Below, in pieces: positions 42,566 to 49,483 of a stretch of DNA of 49,483 nucleotides; within the stretch, counting starts at the first letter, position 1, and every line of letters starts with the position of its first letter. This DNA comes from CAZCWM01 sp964622625 (GTDB lineage: Bacteria > Planctomycetota > Phycisphaerae > Phycisphaerales > Phycisphaeraceae), in contig CAZUUQ010000007.1 in the NCBI GenBank assembly GCA_964622625.1, positions 1 to 49,483 of the forward strand, read 5' to 3'. The translations under genes were made by a program, and so were the position numbers. Under the pieces are notes generated by a model. The model was not told the origin of the DNA. It did not search any database and was given only the letters and a program-made list of their open reading frames with translations.

Positions 42566-45194
42566 TCATGGCGAAGCCGGCTTGACGGCGGCGGTCTGCG
42601 TCTGGCCGAGGTGCGCGGCAATCATTTCCAGCAGCGCGAGGCGGTTGATGGGCTTGGTGGCGTAGTCATCACAGCCGGCCTGGATGCACTTGTCGCGGTC
42701 ACCGCTCATCGCGTGAGCGGTAAGGGCGATGACCGGGCGGTGATAGCCCATCGCGCGCAGTCGGCCGGTGGCCGTATAGCCATCCATCCGCGGCATCTGC
42801 ATGTCCATGAGCACCACGTCGTAGACCGGACCTTGGCGGAGACTCTGCTCGACTTTTTCGCAGGCGATCAGGCCGTTGTCCGCCACATCGACCTGCAGGC
42901 CGACCTTGCGCAGGATGGTGCTGATCAGGCGCTGGTTGTCGGGTCCGTCCTCGGCNNNNNNNNNNNNNNNNNNNNNNNNNNNNNNNNNNNNNNNNNNNNN
43001 NNNNNNNNNNNNNNNNNNNNNNNNNNNNNNNNNNNNNNNNNNNNNNNNNNNNNNNGACGCGCACACCGCCGCTTTCGGTGAACTTGACGGCATTGCCCAC
43101 AAGGTTGACAAGGATCTGGCGCAGGCGCACGGGGTCGGTGCGGATCATGGCCGGCAGCGGCAGGCCATATTCGACCTCGAGCGACAGATTCTTCTCCATG
43201 GCCCGCACGCGCATGAGCGAGGCGACCTGTTCGACAATCTGCACCGGGTCGGCCAGTTGACTCTCCATCTCCATGCGGCCGGCCTCGATCTTGGAAAGGT
43301 CGAGCACGTCATTGAGGATGGCCAGCAGGTGCTCGCCGTTGCGGCGGATGGTGTCGAGAGCGGTGCGCAACTGTCCGCTGCCGAAGGAGCACAGTCCAGG
43401 GCAGTCATCGCCGATCAGATCGACGTAGCCGAGAATGGCTGTCATGGGCGTGCGGATTTCATGGCTCATATTGGCCAGGAATTCGCTCTTGGCGCGGTTG
43501 GCGGCTTCGGCCTGGGCGGCCACGGCCTCGAAACGCTCATTGCTCCGCTGCAGTTCGACAGTGCGCGCGCGGACCTGGGCTTCCAGGTCGTCGCGGCGGC
43601 GGGTGAGGAACACGGCAATGGCCGTCAGCAGCGCCGTGAGCAGCACGCCCACCGTCGCGGCTGTCCAGCGCGCCCGGGCGGGATGCCCCGCCCAGAACGT
43701 CGGGCCCGGCTGAATCCTCAGCGCATAGGTTTTGCCGAAAAGGAACAGCGGATACATGCCGCCGATATCGCCGTGCTTCGGACAGGCGACAACGTCACCA
43801 CAAAGGCAGACAAAGGGCTGGTTTGGCTCGGATTCGGACGTCGAAGCGACGGGACGGGGTGCGTGGCCGGCCTTGAGCTGGTGCAGGCTCACGATGGCGG
43901 GGACATCGTCGGACTGCCGGCCGGCGATGATGGACTCCAGTAATGCGTCAACATGCAGCACTGCCAGAGCGAAGCCGCGCAGCGTGGTCTCGTGGTCACT
44001 GGCCGCGAATACCGGATGGAAGATGAGCATGGTGCAGGGGCTGTCGCGCCCGTCGATGAGGTTCACGGGATCGGTGGCTGTGGGCAGACCGGTTCGTCGG
44101 GCCGTCTCCATCGCCGCGAGGCAGAGCGGATCGGCGCTCATGTCGCGGCCGAGCATCGCGCGGTTCTCCGCGATCGGCTCGACGTATCGCAGTTCATGCG
44201 GCGCGGGCTGGGCGGCGGTGGTTGGGCGGCCGATCCAGCCCAGGGCTTGAAGGCCGGTCTGCTGCACGATCGGCGCGGTGTAGGCGTGGAATTCGCGCTG
44301 GTTGACGTGGGCCGACCCTTCATAGAAGCGCACCAGGCTGCCGAGCTGGTTCTTGCGCAGGTCGTGGAAGGCCTCGACGATGCGGTCGGCCTGGGCCTGC
44401 GCCAGTTGAGCAAAGGTTCTGCGTCGCGAGCCGTCCTCCGCGTGGCCGGCAGCCAGCGCCACGATCACGGTCGCGGCCAGGCCGGTGACGGCCAGCAGGC
44501 CCGCCTCGGCATAGCGCAGCCGTCGGCGGCGTGCGTGCGGCAGGCGCGATCGCCAGTGCATCACACCCAGGCCGATGAGCGGAATCATCGTCAGCCCCAG
44601 GGCTTTGAGCATGGCGGCGCGGCGGGCGCGGGCCACCATGGCCTGCCAGTCGGAGGCTTCGACATCGAGCCCCACGACCATCCGCACCTCGCCGCTGCGC
44701 GGGTCGAGCACGGGCGCCAGCGCGGAGATGAATACGCCGTACTCATCGGTGTACGGCCCTTCCGTGTAAGGCTGCCCGGTCCGGAAAATATCGAGCGTTT
44801 GCGGGGTCGGCTGTTCGTGGACGGTGCCCGGCGGTGAAGCCTGCGGATCGTTTTCGCCGTAGGACTCCGGGCCGAAGACCAGTTGCCCGTCACGCAGGGC
44901 CAGTGTGTAAATGCCTCGCGAGCGGACCACCGCGTGATAGGCTGTCAACTGCTCGCGCAGACGCTGAAATTCGGGATGATCGGCATCGGATGGCGTGAAG
45001 GAGAGAGCATCCACGCGTTCGGGCGTGATCGCCCGGGCGATGGCCGCCGCCTGTTGAAGCAGCCGCTCCCGCAGGTCCGCGTCAGCGACTCGACCGCGCC
45101 AGTCAGCGGTCCACCAGCCCCCCGACAACAGCAGCGCCGTCGCAACCACCGGCCCCCACATCGTCGCCTGAACCCGCAGTGACCCCACCCGCAT
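42566..45194 (-). CDS. Hybrid sensor histidine kinase with two periplasmic sensors (interrupted by gap)
   Basis: The part upstream of the gap (713 codons from ATG 45194, with AGGGA ahead) has: helix ~10-28; a first extracytoplasmic sensor ~30-190 (Cache-like by layout); helices near 195-212 and 232-250; a CHASE domain ~255-420 (SLVRFYEGSAHVNQREF...LQALGWIGRP); a helix at ~512-531; a short coiled coil; HisKA with phospho-acceptor H578 in ANMSHEIRTPM; and the start of the HATPase with N-box NLVGNAVKF. Past the gap (42566-42955) is a receiver domain with AEDGPDNQ, phospho-acceptor Asp in VLMDMQMPRMDG and Lys in DYATKPINR. The two parts are in different frames across the 100 Ns, so the true gap length differs. 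The ATP-lid G-boxes are missing. Confidence 0.87.
42956..43055. other. Assembly gap (100 N) inside the histidine kinase gene
   Basis: Exactly 100 Ns. Unlike the gap at 26317, its flanks do not repeat each other. The protein lacks the rest of the ATPase domain (roughly 80 residues) plus the start of the receiver and a linker, so the real missing length is probably several hundred bases. Confidence 0.8.
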
Positions 45195-45404
45195 GACGCG
45201 ATCCCTGTCATCCGCGTACGCACGCGGGCATGGTAAACAGCCCACCACCGGCAACCGCGCGCCCTGCTATGCAATCGACCCACCGGCCGCAGGAGTTGAT
45301 GTGCCCGCCTGCTGTGACTTCCTTTATCCGCGACCGCGCGGCCGATAACCGCGATGGCGCGGCCTGGGCCGTGGCGCGGGTTAGGCGCGACATTGTGCTT
45401 GCGG

Positions 45405-45767
45405 TCAATCGCTGCTGGTGTCCTGGCGAGCGCTGCCGTTGTGTACGTAGCGCTCGACGTTGACGTCACAACTCATGACCAGCCCTTCCCGCACCAGTTC
45501 GTCGAGCAGGGGCAGGAACCCGGCGATGCGGGCAGGGGTATCGACGAGCTGGACCACCACGGGCAGGTCTTCGGACAGGCGCATCACGGAGGCGGTGTGG
45601 ATGCGGCTGTTGGCGCCGAAGCCCATCAGGCCGCGCGTCACCGTCGCGCCGGCCAGACCCTCGGCCCGAGCCTTCTCCACGATCGCGGCGTAGAGCGGTC
45701 GGCCGTGCCACTGATCCGACTCGCCGATGAAAATGCTCACCGCTTTGGCCGATCCATGGATTTTCAT
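45405..45767 (-). CDS. DUF190 family protein
   Basis: A 120-residue small cytoplasmic alpha/beta protein with the DUF190 pattern: FIGESDQWHGRPLYAAIVEKARAEGLAGATVTRGLMGFG, then SRIHTASVMRLSEDLPVVVQLVDTPARI. The ferredoxin-like fold resembles PII-type regulators. It lies 45 bp downstream of crcB, with which DUF190 genes are repeatedly found, so a role tied to fluoride export (sensing or channel control) is likely but unproven. Confidence 0.88.
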   Translation of the reverse strand: MKIHGSAKAVSIFIGESDQWHGRPLYAAIVEKARAEGLAGATVTRGLMGFGANSRIHTASVMRLSEDLPVVVQLVDTPARIAGFLPLLDELVREGLVMSCDVNVERYVHNGSARQDTSSD

Positions 45768-45812
45768 GATGTCATACCCCCTGTGGCGCCTTGGTCGGCG
45801 CCGGGTGCCGAC

Positions 45813-46202
45813 TTAGCCGCCCGCCAGCGTCCGGGCGGCGACCAGGCCCAGATAGCAGCCGAGAAGACCCAGCAGCACGCTGCCCAGCACGTTGCCCGCC
45901 GCCAGGAAGAGCGAGCGCTCGCGGATCAGATTCAGCGTCTCCCACGAGAAGGTCGAGAAGGTCGTGTAGCCCCCGAGAATGCCGATCACCATGAACAGCC
46001 GGGCGCCGGGCGACCAGTTCTCCTGCAGCGCCAGGCCCATGAACAGACCGATGGCCATGGACCCGCTGAGGTTGACCAGCAGCGTGGCGACGGGGAAGAC
46101 CGCGCCCAGGCGGTCGGCCACCAGCGCGCCGACCCAGTAACGGGCGTTCGCTCCAAGGCCGGCGCCCAGGAAAATCAGCAGGCTGTTGTTCAGCGCGTGC
46201 AT
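45813..46202 (-). CDS. crcB: Fluoride channel CrcB/Fluc
   Basis: A 129-residue protein with four helices, the size of a Fluc homodimer subunit that lets F- leave the cell. Hallmarks are GLGANARYW near the start, VNLSGSMAIG in helix 2 and GYTTFSTFS in helix 3 (fluoride-track Phe and Ser/Thr, central Na+ site). It is followed by DUF190. No fluoride riboswitch is recognisable in the short (33-bp) spacer to the upstream gene, so it may be read from further upstream. No clear ribosome binding site. Confidence 0.92.
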   Translation of the reverse strand: MHALNNSLLIFLGAGLGANARYWVGALVADRLGAVFPVATLLVNLSGSMAIGLFMGLALQENWSPGARLFMVIGILGGYTTFSTFSWETLNLIRERSLFLAAGNVLGSVLLGLLGCYLGLVAARTLAGG

Positions 46203-46235
46203 GGCGATGGAACCGCCGCGTCGCCGCGGGGATGG

Positions 46236-47714
46236 TCACGGCCCGTGGATGTCTTCGTGTTCGTGTTTGATCGGATCTGCCGGATCGTGGCGGTAGACGC
46301 GGATGGAAAGCAGCGGGCGGACGTTCCACACGTCGTAGTAGGACCGCAGATCAGCATGGTCATCGAGCCAGTGGCCCGTCAGGCCGGTCATGGGCAGGCC
46401 GGCGGCGACCACCAGCCAGGTTGGCTTTGTCAGCGTCGTGAGCCCTCGGGGCCGGGCCAGCGATGGAGTTACTGTCGGCTCCTCCAGGTAGTACTGACCC
46501 ACCAATGTGGCTGTGCTCAGCACGTTTTCTCCGGGCTGTCGATGCTCGGCCACGTAAGCAAACGCCTCGCGCCAGCGGGGTCGGAAGGCTCGGCCGTCGG
46601 TGTAGTAGCTGAACAGCACCAGAGTGCCCGGCGCGAGCACGAGTACCAGCGGCGCCCAGGCGGCCAGGCGGCCCAGTTTCTCGCGCAGCACGTGGCCGAA
46701 CTGGTCGAGACCAAGCGCCGCCAGCGCCAGCGCGGGAAACAGGCAGGGGAAGGCATAGCGCGTGCCCGCGTACTGGCGAATCGACAAAAGGGCGAACACC
46801 AGGCCGGGAAGGATCATGCCCAGCAGCAGGTAGGTCACCAGCCGCCGATGCTGCCGCCCGCGGCACCACGCCGAGATCAGCCCCATGGCGACCACGGCCG
46901 GCCCGATGAAGAAGATCACGCCCAGGGCGAATGTGGAAATGTTGAGGCGCGTGCCCTCGAAGCTCTCGCTCCACTGGTCGGTGCGATGCTGAACATCCCA
47001 CGCCAGCGCTCCCACGCACAGTGCGGCCGCGGCAAGGATGATCAGGCTCCCGGTCAGACCCAGGCGGTAAGGGCGGGCATTGAAGCGGTCCAGGAGCCAG
47101 TCCAGCGCGAAGAGGCCGAAGATCACGAGGGCCGTGAGCTGCGAGAAAAACGCCAGGGCGGCGAACAGCATGGCGAGGATCAGTTGCGTCGGCCGCAGCT
47201 TCTCGGCGGTGGCGTTGTGGAACAGCACCACGGCAAGGCTGTAGAAGAGAAACTGCGGGACATAGAAGCGCGCCCCCTGGGACCAGTAGACGTGCCAGGG
47301 GGAGACGGCCAGCAGCAACGCCGCCAGCAGGGCCGCCCGATCGCCGAGCATGCGCCGGCTGACCAGACCGAGAATGGGGATGCTCACGATCCCCACCACG
47401 CACGGGCCGATGCGCATGGCGAAGTGGTCGATCCCCAGCGCGCGCCACTGGGCCGCATTGTCGGGTGAAGCCTCATCCAGCCTCGCTCCGGCCAGGCGCA
47501 TGCCCACATGCGTGGATACATAGCCGAACGCTTTGGGCCAGGACTTCTCGAACGTCGTCCGTAGCGAGATGCTGTCACGCACGGAGAAGAGTTCATCGAT
47601 CCAGACGCTGTGCGATGTCAGATCGTATAGCCGCAGTCCCGCCCCCAGCAGGCTCACCAGAAACAGGAACGTCAGGAAGCGGCCGGTGGACAGAGGCGGG
47701 CTGTGATATTCCAT
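46236..47714 (-). CDS. Polytopic glycosyltransferase, GT39/ArnT-like (GT-C fold)
   Basis: A 492-residue membrane protein with about eleven helices. The first extracytoplasmic loop has SVWIDELFSVRDS, the acidic Asp-Glu site of GT-C enzymes. Next come GDRAALLAALLLAVSPWHVYWSQGARFY, typical of PMT/ArnT-like DUF families, and a C-terminal globular region. Such enzymes move a sugar from a polyprenyl-phosphate donor to protein or lipid on the outer face of the membrane. ATG 47714 is just after an assembly gap, so a longer N-terminus cannot be excluded, but the basic start followed by a helix looks complete. Confidence 0.8.
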   Translation of the reverse strand: MEYHSPPLSTGRFLTFLFLVSLLGAGLRLYDLTSHSVWIDELFSVRDSISLRTTFEKSWPKAFGYVSTHVGMRLAGARLDEASPDNAAQWRALGIDHFAMRIGPCVVGIVSIPILGLVSRRMLGDRAALLAALLLAVSPWHVYWSQGARFYVPQFLFYSLAVVLFHNATAEKLRPTQLILAMLFAALAFFSQLTALVIFGLFALDWLLDRFNARPYRLGLTGSLIILAAAALCVGALAWDVQHRTDQWSESFEGTRLNISTFALGVIFFIGPAVVAMGLISAWCRGRQHRRLVTYLLLGMILPGLVFALLSIRQYAGTRYAFPCLFPALALAALGLDQFGHVLREKLGRLAAWAPLVLVLAPGTLVLFSYYTDGRAFRPRWREAFAYVAEHRQPGENVLSTATLVGQYYLEEPTVTPSLARPRGLTTLTKPTWLVVAAGLPMTGLTGHWLDDHADLRSYYDVWNVRPLLSIRVYRHDPADPIKHEHEDIHGP

Positions 47715-47719
47715 GGTCA

Positions 47720-47819
47720 NNNNNNNNNNNNNNNNNNNNNNNNNNNNNNNNNNNNNNNNNNNNNNNNNNNNNNNNNNNNNNNNNNNNNNNNNNNNNNNNN
47801 NNNNNNNNNNNNNNNNNNN
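47720..47819. other. Assembly gap (100 N) truncating a flippase-like gene
   Basis: Exactly 100 Ns with no repeat at its flanks. The gene to its right stops after ~113 of the usual ~300 residues, so several hundred bases are probably missing. TGA at 47719-47717 may be that gene's stop codon. Confidence 0.75.
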
Positions 47820-48157
47820 TTGTGGCCCTCGGCCCGGCCCAGTTCGTAGCCGCGCACCACGTCGCCGCCCACGCTCGTGGGCAGCACATGGTTGAAGAAG
47901 TAGCCCACCATGTAGAGGGCGAACAGCCGCGGCAGCCGCGTGTGAAAACCGAACGGCCGGCACAGCACCCGCCACTTGACAGCACTGACGAGCGTGGCGA
48001 CCAGCCCCAGCACGAGGTAGGCCGCCAGGTAACGCAGGTCGGCCGCGCGTATCTGCTCCCAAAGAGCCGCCCAGCCGACCTTCATGAACACATACGTCAG
48101 CAGCAGGACGCTGACGGCGGTGCGCATCCAGAACCAGGGGCTTTTGATCGCGGTCAT
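47820..48157 (-). CDS. Lysylphosphatidylglycerol synthase TM/UPF0104-family protein, N-terminal part
   Basis: The first 112 residues of a polytopic membrane protein of the MprF-flippase-domain/AglD family. Helices lie at ~12-30 and ~42-62, followed by the family block FALYMVGYFFNHVLPTSVGGDVVRGYELGR. Start ATG 48157 has AGAGG at good spacing. The 3' part is lost in the assembly gap. Members flip aminoacylated or glycosylated lipids or support glycolipid synthesis. Its neighbours (GT39-like, acyltransferase, epimerase) suggest lipid-linked glycan work. Confidence 0.75.
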
Positions 48158-48230
48158 ATACGAGCCTCTTGGCCTTCGCCGGCCGTGGCGGCGGCCATTC
48201 TTGCGGAAGCGATGATCGGGGGCCGGACTG

Positions 48231-49001
48231 TCAGGCCGGTGTCACGGGGGCCGCGGCGGCCTCGCGCGGCGGGGCCGGCTTGCGCTCGTAGAGCACTTTG
48301 GCCGGCATGCCTACCGCGACCACGTTCGGCGGGATGTCGTCCTTCACCACCGCGCCAGCCCCGATGACGCTGTTGTCGCCGATGGTCACGCCGTCGAGGA
48401 TGATCGACCGCGCCCCGATCCACACGCCGCTGCCGACGGTGATGCCCCTGGAAATGCGCTTCTGCCGGATGATGGGCACATCGGGGTCGTCGAATGCGTG
48501 TCCGCCGGCCACGATCTGCGAGCCGGGGCCGACCGACACGTTCGAGCCGATGTCGATGAAGCTCTTGGAAGCGAACAGGCAGAACGGTCCGATGGAGACG
48601 AAGTCGCCCATGCGGATGCGGGCGGCATTGCAGCTGAGGATCGAGTGGCGGCCGATGAGAATCTGCTCGCCCAGCTCGATCAGCCCGCCCTCGCCCTTGG
48701 CGTCGAGCACCACCAGGTCATCGACGATCACGCCGCGGCCGAGCTTGATCTGTCCCGGGGCGCGCAGCACCACGCCGCGGCCGAAGGCGCACTTGGGCCC
48801 CATCGCGCCCAGCAGCCACTTCCAGCACCTGGCCCGCAGCAGATAGCCCAGCGCGCCGGGCATCGGCCCGAGGAGGCTGGCGAGCAATTCATACTTGATC
48901 AGGGCCGGCAGGGAGCGGCGGCCGACGAACATATGAAGATACTGCTGGTAGGCTGAACCCTTGCCCTGTCCCAGTTCCTCGACCAGCGGCGTCTCGTTCA
49001 T
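48231..49001 (-). CDS. Left-handed beta-helix acyltransferase (maltose/galactoside O-acetyltransferase-like)
   Basis: A 256-residue protein. A helical, partly hydrophobic N-terminal region (~1-75) precedes hexapeptide repeats from ~75 to 235, including IVAGGHAFDDPDVPI with the catalytic-type His, ITVGSGVWIGARSIILDGVTIGDNSVIGAGAVV, and VGMPAKVLYE at the end. It is of the WcaF/NodL-like group that O-acetylates sugars of surface polysaccharides. The N-terminal extension resembles that of membrane-associated members. It overlaps the upstream epimerase stop by 4 bp (ATGA), so the two are coupled. Confidence 0.85.
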   Translation of the reverse strand: MNETPLVEELGQGKGSAYQQYLHMFVGRRSLPALIKYELLASLLGPMPGALGYLLRARCWKWLLGAMGPKCAFGRGVVLRAPGQIKLGRGVIVDDLVVLDAKGEGGLIELGEQILIGRHSILSCNAARIRMGDFVSIGPFCLFASKSFIDIGSNVSVGPGSQIVAGGHAFDDPDVPIIRQKRISRGITVGSGVWIGARSIILDGVTIGDNSVIGAGAVVKDDIPPNVVAVGMPAKVLYERKPAPPREAAAAPVTPA

Positions 49002-49483
49002 GCCCCCACCTGCTCGCGCGGTGCCGGCGCGACGGCAGCTTTGCCGTTGAGCAGACCCTGTTGAAAGTACCACGTCGCCGTGCGACCCAGCCCCTCGGAC
49101 AAGTCCACCCGCGGATTATACCCCAGCTCCCGTCGGGCCTTGTCGCTGCTGAAGGCCCGGTCCTTGAGGAAGAAATCCAGGCGGCGGTGATGCACCGGGG
49201 GCTCGATGCCCAGAGGTTTGCATAGGGTTTCGCAGACGGTGGCGGCCGCCTTCACGGGCCAGATTGGCAGCCGGCCCCGCGGCCGGGGTCGCCTCACCGC
49301 GTCCGCCACCAGGTCCGCCAGCTCCGCGATGCTGGTGTAACGCGGGCCGGCGAGAATGTAAGTCTGCCCCGCCGCGGCCGGATGCTCACCACAGCGGATG
49401 ATGCCGTCCACGAGGTCGTCGATGTACGTCAGGTGGTAGAGCACACGGCCGTGGCCGAACATACGGAATCGGCCGGTGTGGAT
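48998..49483 (-). CDS. NAD-dependent epimerase/dehydratase, C-terminal fragment
   Basis: The visible 161 codons run off the right edge; the N-terminal Rossmann domain lies outside. What is seen is the substrate-domain half of an extended SDR: YHLTYIDDLVDGIIRC, TYILAGPRYTSIAELADLVADAV, and DFFLKDRAFSSDKARRELGYNPRVDLSEGL. This is the order found in sugar-nucleotide epimerases and in 3-beta-HSD-like enzymes. The ATG at 49462 is internal. Coupled by 4 bp to the acyltransferase, it probably belongs to a surface-glycan operon. Confidence 0.8.
   Translation of the reverse strand: MHTGRFRMFGHGRVLYHLTYIDDLVDGIIRCGEHPAAAGQTYILAGPRYTSIAELADLVADAVRRPRPRGRLPIWPVKAAATVCETLCKPLGIEPPVHHRRLDFFLKDRAFSSDKARRELGYNPRVDLSEGLGRTATWYFQQGLLNGKAAVAPAPREQVGA

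Noticed and set aside
45354..47468. 704-codon open frame on the plus strand
   Set aside because: Antisense to DUF190, crcB and the GT39-like gene, with shadow-type composition (Gln/His/Arg/Gly) and no recognisable motif.

Overview
This is a GC-rich, gene-dense bacterial window of chromosomal type. It has no rRNA, tRNA, IS element, prophage or CRISPR array that I can see. The gene set is that of a diderm: a bamA-skp-lpxD-lpxC/fabZ-lpxA block for outer-membrane protein assembly and lipid A, with LpxC fused to FabZ. That fusion, the multi-protein SPFH/ABC-2 locus and the overall style fit Planctomycetota, most likely a Phycisphaerae-like lineage. This taxonomic call is inference. Three runs of exactly 100 N show a scaffolded draft assembly, probably metagenomic. 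One of them is an unmerged 55-bp contig overlap, not missing sequence.

Layout. 1-341: end of a SpoIIE-type phosphatase. 456-6058 (+): a compact lipid operon with a 4-TM EamA/SMR-type protein, a CDP-alcohol phosphatidyltransferase with an altered active-site motif, a CdsA-like cytidylyltransferase, a PlsC-type acyltransferase, an alpha/beta-hydrolase-methyltransferase fusion and a second methyltransferase. Three of these genes resemble E. coli ynbA-ynbB-ynbC, whose role is not established as far as I know. 6077-15301 (-): a long unidirectional block of zinc-ribbon membrane protein, PilT-like ATPase, BamA, Skp/OmpH, LpxD, LpxC/FabZ, LpxA and UDP-glucuronate epimerase. 15447-18127 (-): stand-alone ATP sulfurylase, GcvH and a hydrolase.

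18513-24164 (+): DegT-family aminotransferase, amidohydrolase, aldo/keto reductase, PAC2 protein and a stand-alone NuoH. 24177-36239 (-): a leftward series starting with three SPFH/Band-7 proteins (one fused to a polytopic membrane domain), then an ABC-2 ATPase with a repetitive C-terminal tail, its permease, a large anchored protein of unknown function, a Gfo/Idh/MocA dehydrogenase and a sugar-phosphate isomerase. A second ABC-2 permease is divergent at 36372-37415 (+). I infer that the SPFH proteins and ABC parts form one membrane machine.

37441-49483: a P1B-type ATPase with CPC but an unusual last-helix motif, an esterase and an AEC carrier that diverge and both look leaderless, thioredoxin reductase, a two-sensor hybrid histidine kinase (broken by a gap), a DUF190/CrcB fluoride pair, and an envelope-glycan cluster (GT39-like transferase, truncated flippase-like protein, beta-helix acyltransferase, epimerase) that runs off the right edge.

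The two most interesting units are the ynb-like lipid operon and the SPFH-ABC locus.
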